Assembly: GCA_030272155.1 (NCBI GenBank)
Contig: CP126207.1
Coordinates: forward strand, 2,108,001 to 2,172,000
Direction of reading: 5' to 3'
Origin: Tetradesmus obliquus
Taxonomy: Eukaryota > Chlorophyta > Chlorophyceae > Sphaeropleales > Scenedesmaceae
Length of the DNA stretch: 64,000 nt
Shown: positions 48,632 to 61,198 of the stretch, piece after piece
How positions within the stretch are numbered: the first letter of the stretch is position 1
How the letters are laid out: each line of letters opens with the position of its first letter
Program-made: the position numbers and the translations under genes
Notes under the pieces: generated by a model
The model's database searches: none
The model's input: only the letters and a program-made list of their open reading frames with translations
What the model was told of the DNA's origin: nothing

Positions 48632-49346
48632 CACTGGGTCTCATAAAGATTCTCGCCTCGTACATGCAGGTACATAGTCAAGATCCGTATGCATCTATTG
48701 GTGTGCTCAGATTGTGCGCAGCCTGCGTGCATGTCCAGAAAACCGAGTTTACGTATGTCCCTGGGCGCCCTAAGAAACTGCGGGGATTTGCGTGTTTTGG
48801 CCCTGCTGTGCTGCTTCGAGTGAAACATAAAAAGTATGCTTGCATCTGACAGCAGCAGCAGGGCTGACCATGCACTGTGGGCTTGTGTGTGCTTCTGTGA
48901 TGGCATTACATTGCTGGTGTGCACTCGTGATGTTCGCCCTGCCTGGCTTTGCTACTTGCAAATAACGCGTTTTGTGCATCTCGATAATTTGGGTGTGACA
49001 CAGTGATGCAGCGCGCTGCAGCAGCAGCCCAGCTGGCCCACCTGCTGCCTGCAACCAGCTCCTGGCCCCTTGCTGTGCTGATGTGTGCTGTTGGCAGCCT
49101 TGCCCCAAGTACCGTTTTCGTTGCTGTTCTGTGCGGAAGTTACATGTGCTGAAAAGCAGTACTTCTGGGGGGTCGACAGCAGCAGCAGCACGCAGCACAG
49201 CAGGAGTGCATGCATTCAGCCTCTTCAGCCCTGCATTGTGTGCCTGTGGTAACCGTCCTTACACGTACGAGTTTGCGATTGATACTGTTGCAACTCAGAT
49301 ACTTGGCAGGCAAAAGGCCCTGTGAGAATGAATATGAGACCCAGTG
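48632..49346. mobile_element. CACTA-type element, copy 14
   Basis: Full 715-bp element, both 14-bp termini and AGT duplications present. Confidence 0.9.
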
Positions 49347-50197
49347 AGTATCGAGCCCCTGCATGGCATGGGTTTAGGGCTGTTGACGTGTGTTGCGAAC
49401 CAGCAGCTCAGCCGCTGGTAATATTTGCAGTGATACAGCATCGAAGTTCGCAGTTTCTGACTACTATCACCGGATGTAAGCATCGCTGCACGCATAGCTT
49501 TGCCGTTGCCAAGTTTGACTCGGCATGATCTTACCACCTTGCTTGCTGTAGCGCGACAGGAATCCCTGATCACAACCGCGGAAATATACTATATGGCTTC
49601 AAATGTCGGATAGGAGCACGGCAGGAGCAGGAGGTCGGGCGAGGACGAGCAGGCATCACGCAATCGTGCAGCAGGTGAGGAGCAACAACCTGGCCAGACA
49701 TCGATGTATTGCAACACGCATCCGCAGTTCAGAAGTGATATTTCAGTAGAACACACAGCGTGCTACCTAGCATGAGCATTGCAGCTGTGCAGCATGCTGG
49801 CCAGAGCAGCAGCTGCGCCCTCCTGGCAGAACTGGTCTGCTGCATTTCAGCAGCAGCCAGGCTCTACACGATTTACTTATCAGCACCAGAACCTCCGCCA
49901 GTAACATACCATCTCTACTGTGCCATTGCCTCCTGCAGGCACATGTCAGGCATGGAGCATTGCTGCCAGGCACTCGGCAGCAGCAGCAGCGCGAGTGCCG
50001 CCAGCAGCTGTGGGTGCCAACACACCATGCCCATCAACAACCAAGACAATCACGTTGCAGCAGGTATGAAATGCATCCAGCATATGCAGTGCTGTCACTA
50101 CACCACATCAGCTGTTGCAACAGCTTGCAGCAACCAAGTTGAACAGCAGCAGGCAACCCATCTGCATGAGTTGCGCAAGCAGTGCATGCACCAACCT

Positions 50198-52110
50198 CTA
50201 CCTCAGGCCTGGTGGGGCATACAGCCCACCACTGTTAATGATTGCCTGGTAGGTTGCTGGGAGGCTATCAATATCAGCCTGGACAGAAGCAGCTGGGTAG
50301 GCAAAGAACAATTCCACCAACTTGGCTATGCACTCCTTGTCATTGGGCTTGTTGTTCCAGCGCGCATAACGCCAGGCTGTCATTGCCTGGGTCAGGTATG
50401 CATGCACATGCTCCACTACCTTGTGCATGTCAGGACTCAGGGCTGGCAAACTCAAAAGCCTGCCTGCAGGCCAGATGCCTAGCGACGCAAGCTCAGCCTT
50501 GGTGTGGGCTGTGCTGTTGTCCTGTGACAGCAGCCAGGGCGCGTGGCGCTGCAAACCCAGGCGTTCTGAGATGGTGTCCAGGTTGAGGTTGAGGTCCCAG
50601 ATGCAATCCTCATACTCATCAGCTGTCATGCCTGTTGCCTCCTCATTTGTGGTGGTCTGCAGGTACCAGCAGCAGTGCAGGCAGCAGCACAGCAGCAGCG
50701 GCACGCGGCGGCAGGCCCAGGGGGAAGTTTAGCAAGGAGGCTGAACAGCTGTATAAGCCAGAATTAAACTACATGCTGCTGAAGGACCAAGCAGCATACA
50801 GCACCCTCAAGCTTGTGTTCAAGTGCAAGTGCTGCAACAGGAAGCACACAAGGCTGCTGGCACTGCAAACAGCATCCCGTGGCCAGCAGCCATTCGCATG
50901 CCACGTGTGCACGCGCAGGGGCAGCAAGCATGAGAGGTTGCTGTATCAATTGCTGGACCAGTCTGCAGCTGTTGACTGCTATGCTGTTGAGGCAGTTGCT
51001 ATTAGCAAGAAGATACAGCTGCAGGTAGCTGGCAGCAGCAAGGGGCTGTGGCTGAACCGGCACAAGTGGGATGCCATGCTGCTGAAGCCACACAGCTTGC
51101 TGATTGAGGTTCAAGGGGAGCAACACATAGATACAGAGGATGGCAGGCGCAACAACCGGGGTGACACGCTGGCAATCAGGCAAGCCAAGGATGAGGCACT
51201 GGCAACAGCAGCACTGGCCTTTGGGTTCAGTGTGCTGTGGCTTCACGCGGGTGCTGCTGATGACCCGTGCGGCCGCGCCGTGCGCTGGGCAGCAGCTCTG
51301 CAGCAGGCGGTGCAGCACGTTACTGCTGGCAGGCCCCCCAAGCTGTTCATGGCATGAACTCACCCGGTAAGCACAGCCCTCCCTGTCCCATGGCATGCCA
51401 GTTGTGCCTGTGAAGAACTTGATCCACACAGGCCCCAGCTGGTAGTTGACGCCAATGATGTACTTCAGCTTGATCGTCTTGCGGTTGCGCGTGAGCCGTG
51501 GCATGCTCCAGGCAAAGTCCTCTGCATCGCTGCTATACCAGCCCCTGGTGCAGCATTGGCTGAGGCACATCACCTTTTCATCCACATACACCACCCAAGG
51601 CTTCTGCTCCTCAAACACCTGCAGCTTCTCACCACACGATGTCACCCTGTCCCGCTTGTGCTGCGCGTCCAGGTAGGGCCGGTTGCGCACCTTGCCATAC
51701 TGGAAGTGCGGGTCAATCTGCCTCATGTGCCTGGTCAGGGTCTCGCCGGAGACGCCAGCGGCTGTGATGATGTCACGCACCACGGGGTTGGTTGTCATGA
51801 GCGCGTGTACCGACTCGTACGGCCGCGGCCTGCCTGCTGCATACCAGTTGAGGCATTCAGCATAGCATGTGTGCGTCTGAGCATCAGTCAGTTTTGGCGG
51901 ACGGCCGCTGCCTGACTCAGGGACGACAATGTTGCCGTCAACATCCATGCGCGGGCCCCAAATCCGCATGTATTGCAGTGGATTAGAGGGCACAGGCAGG
52001 CCTGCGTCCTCTAGCATGGTGCGCATGGCCGCTGTGGCTGCATTGACATTGCCCCTGTTGGCCCTGTATGCAAGGCCAGCGGCAGCCTCCAGGCCGACTG
52101 TCAAGGTCAT
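50198..52110 (-). CDS. DDE transposase, copy 15
   Basis: Exon 1 52110-51364, intron 51363-50657, exon 2 50656-50198. Same protein as the reference copy. Confidence 0.86.
50773..51357 (+). CDS. Vsr-like/EDxHD nuclease, copy 15
   Basis: Antisense in intron 50657-51363; identical protein to the copy at 3814-4398. Confidence 0.72.
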   Translation: MLLKDQAAYSTLKLVFKCKCCNRKHTRLLALQTASRGQQPFACHVCTRRGSKHERLLYQLLDQSAAVDCYAVEAVAISKKIQLQVAGSSKGLWLNRHKWDAMLLKPHSLLIEVQGEQHIDTEDGRRNNRGDTLAIRQAKDEALATAALAFGFSVLWLHAGAADDPCGRAVRWAAALQQAVQHVTAGRPPKLFMA

Positions 52111-52298
52111 GTTCTGCAGTTACAGTACAAACCCTAGTCAGTGGTGAACCTTGGACATGAGCAGTAGTGACGCCGGCGGTGCTTGGTTGAGGGTGCGGCT
52201 TGGCTGTGCAGACGGCATTAGCATGCTATGTCATTGTGTAGCACTGTATTGTGAATGCAGTATTGTCTGTTGAGTAATCATGAATATTTAATTGAAGT

Positions 52299-53013
52299 CA
52301 CTGGGTCTCATAAAGATTCTCGCCTCGTACATGCAGGTACATAGTCAAGATCCGTATGCATCTATTGGTGTGCTCAGATTGTGCGCAGCCTGCGTGCATG
52401 TCCAGAAAACCGAGTTTACGTATGTCCCTGGGCGCCCTAAGAAACTGCGGGGATTTGCGTGTTTTGGCCCTGCTGTGCTGCTTCGAGTGAAACATAAAAA
52501 GTATGCTTGCATCTGACAGCAGCAGCAGGGCTGACCATGCACTGTGGGCTTGTGTGTGCTTCTGTGATGGCATTACATTGCTGGTGTGCACTCGTGATGT
52601 TCGCCCTGCCTGGCTTTGCTACTTGCAAATAACGCGTTTTGTGCATCTCGATAATTTGGGTGTGACACAGTGATGCAGCGCGCTGCAGCAGCAGCCCAGC
52701 TGGCCCACCTGCTGCCTGCAACCAGCTCCTGGCCCCTTGCTGTGCTGATGTGTGCTGTTGGCAGCCTTGCCCCAAGTACCGTTTTCGTTGCTGTTCTGTG
52801 CGGAAGTTACATGTGCTGAAAAGCAGTACTTCTGGGGGGTCGACAGCAGCAGCAGCACGCAGCACAGCAGGAGTGCATGCATTCAGCCTCTTCAGCCCTG
52901 CATTGTGTGCCTGTGGTAACCGTCCTTACACGTACGAGTTTGCGATTGATACTGTTGCAACTCAGATACTTGGCAGGCAAAAGGCCCTGTGAGAATGAAT
53001 ATGAGACCCAGTG
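52299..53013. mobile_element. CACTA-type element, copy 15
   Basis: Full 715-bp element, both 14-bp termini and AGT duplications present. Confidence 0.9.
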
Positions 53014-53864
53014 AGTATCGAGCCCCTGCATGGCATGGGTTTAGGGCTGTTGACGTGTGTTGCGAACCAGCAGCTCAGCCGCTGGTAATATTTGCAGTGA
53101 TACAGCATCGAAGTTCGCAGTTTCTGACTACTATCACCGGATGTAAGCATCGCTGCACGCATAGCTTTGCCGTTGCCAAGTTTGACTCGGCATGATCTTA
53201 CCACCTTGCTTGCTGTAGCGCGACAGGAATCCCTGATCACAACCGCGGAAATATACTATATGGCTTCAAATGTCGGATAGGAGCACGGCAGGAGCAGGAG
53301 GTCGGGCGAGGACGAGCAGGCATCACGCAATCGTGCAGCAGGTGAGGAGCAACAACCTGGCCAGACATCGATGTATTGCAACACGCATCCGCAGTTCAGA
53401 AGTGATATTTCAGTAGAACACACAGCGTGCTACCTAGCATGAGCATTGCAGCTGTGCAGCATGCTGGCCAGAGCAGCAGCTGCGCCCTCCTGGCAGAACT
53501 GGTCTGCTGCATTTCAGCAGCAGCCAGGCTCTACACGATTTACTTATCAGCACCAGAACCTCCGCCAGTAACATACCATCTCTACTGTGCCATTGCCTCC
53601 TGCAGGCACATGTCAGGCATGGAGCATTGCTGCCAGGCACTCGGCAGCAGCAGCAGCGCGAGTGCCGCCAGCAGCTGTGGGTGCCAACACACCATGCCCA
53701 TCAACAACCAAGACAATCACGTTGCAGCAGGTATGAAATGCATCCAGCATATGCAGTGCTGTCACTACACCACATCAGCTGTTGCAACAGCTTGCAGCAA
53801 CCAAGTTGAACAGCAGCAGGCAACCCATCTGCATGAGTTGCGCAAGCAGTGCATGCACCAACCT

Positions 53865-55777
53865 CTACCTCAGGCCTGGTGGGGCATACAGCCCACCACT
53901 GTTAATGATTGCCTGGTAGGTTGCTGGGAGGCTATCAATATCAGCCTGGACAGAAGCAGCTGGGTAGGCAAAGAACAATTCCACCAACTTGGCTATGCAC
54001 TCCTTGTCATTGGGCTTGTTGTTCCAGCGCGCATAACGCCAGGCTGTCATTGCCTGGGTCAGGTATGCATGCACATGCTCCACTACCTTGTGCATGTCAG
54101 GACTCAGGGCTGGCAAACTCAAAAGCCTGCCTGCAGGCCAGATGCCTAGCGACGCAAGCTCAGCCTTGGTGTGGGCTGTGCTGTTGTCCTGTGACAGCAG
54201 CCAGGGCGCGTGGCGCTGCAAACCCAGGCGTTCTGAGATGGTGTCCAGGTTGAGGTTGAGGTCCCAGATGCAATCCTCATACTCATCAGCTGTCATGCCT
54301 GTTGCCTCCTCATTTGTGGTGGTCTGCAGGTACCAGCAGCAGTGCAGGCAGCAGCACAGCAGCAGCGGCACGCGGCGGCAGGCCCAGGGGGAAGTTTAGC
54401 AAGGAGGCTGAACAGCTGTATAAGCCAGAATTAAACTACATGCTGCTGAAGGACCAAGCAGCATACAGCACCCTCAAGCTTGTGTTCAAGTGCAAGTGCT
54501 GCAACAGGAAGCACACAAGGCTGCTGGCACTGCAAACAGCATCCCGTGGCCAGCAGCCATTCGCATGCCACGTGTGCACGCGCAGGGGCAGCAAGCATGA
54601 GAGGTTGCTGTATCAATTGCTGGACCAGTCTGCAGCTGTTGACTGCTATGCTGTTGAGGCAGTTGCTATTAGCAAGAAGATACAGCTGCAGGTAGCTGGC
54701 AGCAGCAAGGGGCTGTGGCTGAACCGGCACAAGTGGGATGCCATGCTGCTGAAGCCACACAGCTTGCTGATTGAGGTTCAAGGGGAGCAACACATAGATA
54801 CAGAGGATGGCAGGCGCAACAACCGGGGTGACACGCTGGCAATCAGGCAAGCCAAGGATGAGGCACTGGCAACAGCAGCACTGGCCTTTGGGTTCAGTGT
54901 GCTGTGGCTTCACGCGGGTGCTGCTGATGACCCGTGCGGCCGCGCCGTGCGCTGGGCAGCAGCTCTGCAGCAGGCGGTGCAGCACGTTACTGCTGGCAGG
55001 CCCCCCAAGCTGTTCATGGCATGAACTCACCCGGTAAGCACAGCCCTCCCTGTCCCATGGCATGCCAGTTGTGCCTGTGAAGAACTTGATCCACACAGGC
55101 CCCAGCTGGTAGTTGACGCCAATGATGTACTTCAGCTTGATCGTCTTGCGGTTGCGCGTGAGCCGTGGCATGCTCCAGGCAAAGTCCTCTGCATCGCTGC
55201 TATACCAGCCCCTGGTGCAGCATTGGCTGAGGCACATCACCTTTTCATCCACATACACCACCCAAGGCTTCTGCTCCTCAAACACCTGCAGCTTCTCACC
55301 ACACGATGTCACCCTGTCCCGCTTGTGCTGCGCGTCCAGGTAGGGCCGGTTGCGCACCTTGCCATACTGGAAGTGCGGGTCAATCTGCCTCATGTGCCTG
55401 GTCAGGGTCTCGCCGGAGACGCCAGCGGCTGTGATGATGTCACGCACCACGGGGTTGGTTGTCATGAGCGCGTGTACCGACTCGTACGGCCGCGGCCTGC
55501 CTGCTGCATACCAGTTGAGGCATTCAGCATAGCATGTGTGCGTCTGAGCATCAGTCAGTTTTGGCGGACGGCCGCTGCCTGACTCAGGGACGACAATGTT
55601 GCCGTCAACATCCATGCGCGGGCCCCAAATCCGCATGTATTGCAGTGGATTAGAGGGCACAGGCAGGCCTGCGTCCTCTAGCATGGTGCGCATGGCCGCT
55701 GTGGCTGCATTGACATTGCCCCTGTTGGCCCTGTATGCAAGGCCAGCGGCAGCCTCCAGGCCGACTGTCAAGGTCAT
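53865..55777 (-). CDS. DDE transposase, copy 16
   Basis: Exon 1 55777-55031, intron 55030-54324, exon 2 54323-53865. Same protein as the reference copy. Confidence 0.86.
54440..55024 (+). CDS. Vsr-like/EDxHD nuclease, copy 16
   Basis: Antisense in intron 54324-55030; identical protein to the copy at 3814-4398. Confidence 0.72.
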   Translation: MLLKDQAAYSTLKLVFKCKCCNRKHTRLLALQTASRGQQPFACHVCTRRGSKHERLLYQLLDQSAAVDCYAVEAVAISKKIQLQVAGSSKGLWLNRHKWDAMLLKPHSLLIEVQGEQHIDTEDGRRNNRGDTLAIRQAKDEALATAALAFGFSVLWLHAGAADDPCGRAVRWAAALQQAVQHVTAGRPPKLFMA

Positions 55778-55965
55778 GTTCTGCAGTTACAGTACAAACC
55801 CTAGTCAGTGGTGAACCTTGGACATGAGCAGTAGTGACGCCGGCGGTGCTTGGTTGAGGGTGCGGCTTGGCTGTGCAGACGGCATTAGCATGCTATGTCA
55901 TTGTGTAGCACTGTATTGTGAATGCAGTATTGTCTGTTGAGTAATCATGAATATTTAATTGAAGT

Positions 55966-56680
55966 CACTGGGTCTCATAAAGATTCTCGCCTCGTACATG
56001 CAGGTACATAGTCAAGATCCGTATGCATCTATTGGTGTGCTCAGATTGTGCGCAGCCTGCGTGCATGTCCAGAAAACCGAGTTTACGTATGTCCCTGGGC
56101 GCCCTAAGAAACTGCGGGGATTTGCGTGTTTTGGCCCTGCTGTGCTGCTTCGAGTGAAACATAAAAAGTATGCTTGCATCTGACAGCAGCAGCAGGGCTG
56201 ACCATGCACTGTGGGCTTGTGTGTGCTTCTGTGATGGCATTACATTGCTGGTGTGCACTCGTGATGTTCGCCCTGCCTGGCTTTGCTACTTGCAAATAAC
56301 GCGTTTTGTGCATCTCGATAATTTGGGTGTGACACAGTGATGCAGCGCGCTGCAGCAGCAGCCCAGCTGGCCCACCTGCTGCCTGCAACCAGCTCCTGGC
56401 CCCTTGCTGTGCTGATGTGTGCTGTTGGCAGCCTTGCCCCAAGTACCGTTTTCGTTGCTGTTCTGTGCGGAAGTTACATGTGCTGAAAAGCAGTACTTCT
56501 GGGGGGTCGACAGCAGCAGCAGCACGCAGCACAGCAGGAGTGCATGCATTCAGCCTCTTCAGCCCTGCATTGTGTGCCTGTGGTAACCGTCCTTACACGT
56601 ACGAGTTTGCGATTGATACTGTTGCAACTCAGATACTTGGCAGGCAAAAGGCCCTGTGAGAATGAATATGAGACCCAGTG
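55966..56680. mobile_element. CACTA-type element, copy 16
   Basis: Full 715-bp element, both 14-bp termini and AGT duplications present. Confidence 0.9.
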
Positions 56681-57531
56681 AGTATCGAGCCCCTGCATGG
56701 CATGGGTTTAGGGCTGTTGACGTGTGTTGCGAACCAGCAGCTCAGCCGCTGGTAATATTTGCAGTGATACAGCATCGAAGTTCGCAGTTTCTGACTACTA
56801 TCACCGGATGTAAGCATCGCTGCACGCATAGCTTTGCCGTTGCCAAGTTTGACTCGGCATGATCTTACCACCTTGCTTGCTGTAGCGCGACAGGAATCCC
56901 TGATCACAACCGCGGAAATATACTATATGGCTTCAAATGTCGGATAGGAGCACGGCAGGAGCAGGAGGTCGGGCGAGGACGAGCAGGCATCACGCAATCG
57001 TGCAGCAGGTGAGGAGCAACAACCTGGCCAGACATCGATGTATTGCAACACGCATCCGCAGTTCAGAAGTGATATTTCAGTAGAACACACAGCGTGCTAC
57101 CTAGCATGAGCATTGCAGCTGTGCAGCATGCTGGCCAGAGCAGCAGCTGCGCCCTCCTGGCAGAACTGGTCTGCTGCATTTCAGCAGCAGCCAGGCTCTA
57201 CACGATTTACTTATCAGCACCAGAACCTCCGCCAGTAACATACCATCTCTACTGTGCCATTGCCTCCTGCAGGCACATGTCAGGCATGGAGCATTGCTGC
57301 CAGGCACTCGGCAGCAGCAGCAGCGCGAGTGCCGCCAGCAGCTGTGGGTGCCAACACACCATGCCCATCAACAACCAAGACAATCACGTTGCAGCAGGTA
57401 TGAAATGCATCCAGCATATGCAGTGCTGTCACTACACCACATCAGCTGTTGCAACAGCTTGCAGCAACCAAGTTGAACAGCAGCAGGCAACCCATCTGCA
57501 TGAGTTGCGCAAGCAGTGCATGCACCAACCT

Positions 57532-59444
57532 CTACCTCAGGCCTGGTGGGGCATACAGCCCACCACTGTTAATGATTGCCTGGTAGGTTGCTGGGAGGCT
57601 ATCAATATCAGCCTGGACAGAAGCAGCTGGGTAGGCAAAGAACAATTCCACCAACTTGGCTATGCACTCCTTGTCATTGGGCTTGTTGTTCCAGCGCGCA
57701 TAACGCCAGGCTGTCATTGCCTGGGTCAGGTATGCATGCACATGCTCCACTACCTTGTGCATGTCAGGACTCAGGGCTGGCAAACTCAAAAGCCTGCCTG
57801 CAGGCCAGATGCCTAGCGACGCAAGCTCAGCCTTGGTGTGGGCTGTGCTGTTGTCCTGTGACAGCAGCCAGGGCGCGTGGCGCTGCAAACCCAGGCGTTC
57901 TGAGATGGTGTCCAGGTTGAGGTTGAGGTCCCAGATGCAATCCTCATACTCATCAGCTGTCATGCCTGTTGCCTCCTCATTTGTGGTGGTCTGCAGGTAC
58001 CAGCAGCAGTGCAGGCAGCAGCACAGCAGCAGCGGCACGCGGCGGCAGGCCCAGGGGGAAGTTTAGCAAGGAGGCTGAACAGCTGTATAAGCCAGAATTA
58101 AACTACATGCTGCTGAAGGACCAAGCAGCATACAGCACCCTCAAGCTTGTGTTCAAGTGCAAGTGCTGCAACAGGAAGCACACAAGGCTGCTGGCACTGC
58201 AAACAGCATCCCGTGGCCAGCAGCCATTCGCATGCCACGTGTGCACGCGCAGGGGCAGCAAGCATGAGAGGTTGCTGTATCAATTGCTGGACCAGTCTGC
58301 AGCTGTTGACTGCTATGCTGTTGAGGCAGTTGCTATTAGCAAGAAGATACAGCTGCAGGTAGCTGGCAGCAGCAAGGGGCTGTGGCTGAACCGGCACAAG
58401 TGGGATGCCATGCTGCTGAAGCCACACAGCTTGCTGATTGAGGTTCAAGGGGAGCAACACATAGATACAGAGGATGGCAGGCGCAACAACCGGGGTGACA
58501 CGCTGGCAATCAGGCAAGCCAAGGATGAGGCACTGGCAACAGCAGCACTGGCCTTTGGGTTCAGTGTGCTGTGGCTTCACGCGGGTGCTGCTGATGACCC
58601 GTGCGGCCGCGCCGTGCGCTGGGCAGCAGCTCTGCAGCAGGCGGTGCAGCACGTTACTGCTGGCAGGCCCCCCAAGCTGTTCATGGCATGAACTCACCCG
58701 GTAAGCACAGCCCTCCCTGTCCCATGGCATGCCAGTTGTGCCTGTGAAGAACTTGATCCACACAGGCCCCAGCTGGTAGTTGACGCCAATGATGTACTTC
58801 AGCTTGATCGTCTTGCGGTTGCGCGTGAGCCGTGGCATGCTCCAGGCAAAGTCCTCTGCATCGCTGCTATACCAGCCCCTGGTGCAGCATTGGCTGAGGC
58901 ACATCACCTTTTCATCCACATACACCACCCAAGGCTTCTGCTCCTCAAACACCTGCAGCTTCTCACCACACGATGTCACCCTGTCCCGCTTGTGCTGCGC
59001 GTCCAGGTAGGGCCGGTTGCGCACCTTGCCATACTGGAAGTGCGGGTCAATCTGCCTCATGTGCCTGGTCAGGGTCTCGCCGGAGACGCCAGCGGCTGTG
59101 ATGATGTCACGCACCACGGGGTTGGTTGTCATGAGCGCGTGTACCGACTCGTACGGCCGCGGCCTGCCTGCTGCATACCAGTTGAGGCATTCAGCATAGC
59201 ATGTGTGCGTCTGAGCATCAGTCAGTTTTGGCGGACGGCCGCTGCCTGACTCAGGGACGACAATGTTGCCGTCAACATCCATGCGCGGGCCCCAAATCCG
59301 CATGTATTGCAGTGGATTAGAGGGCACAGGCAGGCCTGCGTCCTCTAGCATGGTGCGCATGGCCGCTGTGGCTGCATTGACATTGCCCCTGTTGGCCCTG
59401 TATGCAAGGCCAGCGGCAGCCTCCAGGCCGACTGTCAAGGTCAT
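57532..59444 (-). CDS. DDE transposase, copy 17
   Basis: Exon 1 59444-58698, intron 58697-57991, exon 2 57990-57532. Same protein as the reference copy. Confidence 0.86.
58107..58691 (+). CDS. Vsr-like/EDxHD nuclease, copy 17
   Basis: Antisense in intron 57991-58697; identical protein to the copy at 3814-4398. Confidence 0.72.
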   Translation: MLLKDQAAYSTLKLVFKCKCCNRKHTRLLALQTASRGQQPFACHVCTRRGSKHERLLYQLLDQSAAVDCYAVEAVAISKKIQLQVAGSSKGLWLNRHKWDAMLLKPHSLLIEVQGEQHIDTEDGRRNNRGDTLAIRQAKDEALATAALAFGFSVLWLHAGAADDPCGRAVRWAAALQQAVQHVTAGRPPKLFMA

Positions 59445-59632
59445 GTTCTGCAGTTACAGTACAAACCCTAGTCAGTGGTGAACCTTGGACATGAGCAGTA
59501 GTGACGCCGGCGGTGCTTGGTTGAGGGTGCGGCTTGGCTGTGCAGACGGCATTAGCATGCTATGTCATTGTGTAGCACTGTATTGTGAATGCAGTATTGT
59601 CTGTTGAGTAATCATGAATATTTAATTGAAGT

Positions 59633-60347
59633 CACTGGGTCTCATAAAGATTCTCGCCTCGTACATGCAGGTACATAGTCAAGATCCGTATGCATCTATT
59701 GGTGTGCTCAGATTGTGCGCAGCCTGCGTGCATGTCCAGAAAACCGAGTTTACGTATGTCCCTGGGCGCCCTAAGAAACTGCGGGGATTTGCGTGTTTTG
59801 GCCCTGCTGTGCTGCTTCGAGTGAAACATAAAAAGTATGCTTGCATCTGACAGCAGCAGCAGGGCTGACCATGCACTGTGGGCTTGTGTGTGCTTCTGTG
59901 ATGGCATTACATTGCTGGTGTGCACTCGTGATGTTCGCCCTGCCTGGCTTTGCTACTTGCAAATAACGCGTTTTGTGCATCTCGATAATTTGGGTGTGAC
60001 ACAGTGATGCAGCGCGCTGCAGCAGCAGCCCAGCTGGCCCACCTGCTGCCTGCAACCAGCTCCTGGCCCCTTGCTGTGCTGATGTGTGCTGTTGGCAGCC
60101 TTGCCCCAAGTACCGTTTTCGTTGCTGTTCTGTGCGGAAGTTACATGTGCTGAAAAGCAGTACTTCTGGGGGGTCGACAGCAGCAGCAGCACGCAGCACA
60201 GCAGGAGTGCATGCATTCAGCCTCTTCAGCCCTGCATTGTGTGCCTGTGGTAACCGTCCTTACACGTACGAGTTTGCGATTGATACTGTTGCAACTCAGA
60301 TACTTGGCAGGCAAAAGGCCCTGTGAGAATGAATATGAGACCCAGTG
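59633..60347. mobile_element. CACTA-type element, copy 17
   Basis: Full 715-bp element, both 14-bp termini and AGT duplications present. Confidence 0.9.
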
Positions 60348-61198
60348 AGTATCGAGCCCCTGCATGGCATGGGTTTAGGGCTGTTGACGTGTGTTGCGAA
60401 CCAGCAGCTCAGCCGCTGGTAATATTTGCAGTGATACAGCATCGAAGTTCGCAGTTTCTGACTACTATCACCGGATGTAAGCATCGCTGCACGCATAGCT
60501 TTGCCGTTGCCAAGTTTGACTCGGCATGATCTTACCACCTTGCTTGCTGTAGCGCGACAGGAATCCCTGATCACAACCGCGGAAATATACTATATGGCTT
60601 CAAATGTCGGATAGGAGCACGGCAGGAGCAGGAGGTCGGGCGAGGACGAGCAGGCATCACGCAATCGTGCAGCAGGTGAGGAGCAACAACCTGGCCAGAC
60701 ATCGATGTATTGCAACACGCATCCGCAGTTCAGAAGTGATATTTCAGTAGAACACACAGCGTGCTACCTAGCATGAGCATTGCAGCTGTGCAGCATGCTG
60801 GCCAGAGCAGCAGCTGCGCCCTCCTGGCAGAACTGGTCTGCTGCATTTCAGCAGCAGCCAGGCTCTACACGATTTACTTATCAGCACCAGAACCTCCGCC
60901 AGTAACATACCATCTCTACTGTGCCATTGCCTCCTGCAGGCACATGTCAGGCATGGAGCATTGCTGCCAGGCACTCGGCAGCAGCAGCAGCGCGAGTGCC
61001 GCCAGCAGCTGTGGGTGCCAACACACCATGCCCATCAACAACCAAGACAATCACGTTGCAGCAGGTATGAAATGCATCCAGCATATGCAGTGCTGTCACT
61101 ACACCACATCAGCTGTTGCAACAGCTTGCAGCAACCAAGTTGAACAGCAGCAGGCAACCCATCTGCATGAGTTGCGCAAGCAGTGCATGCACCAACCT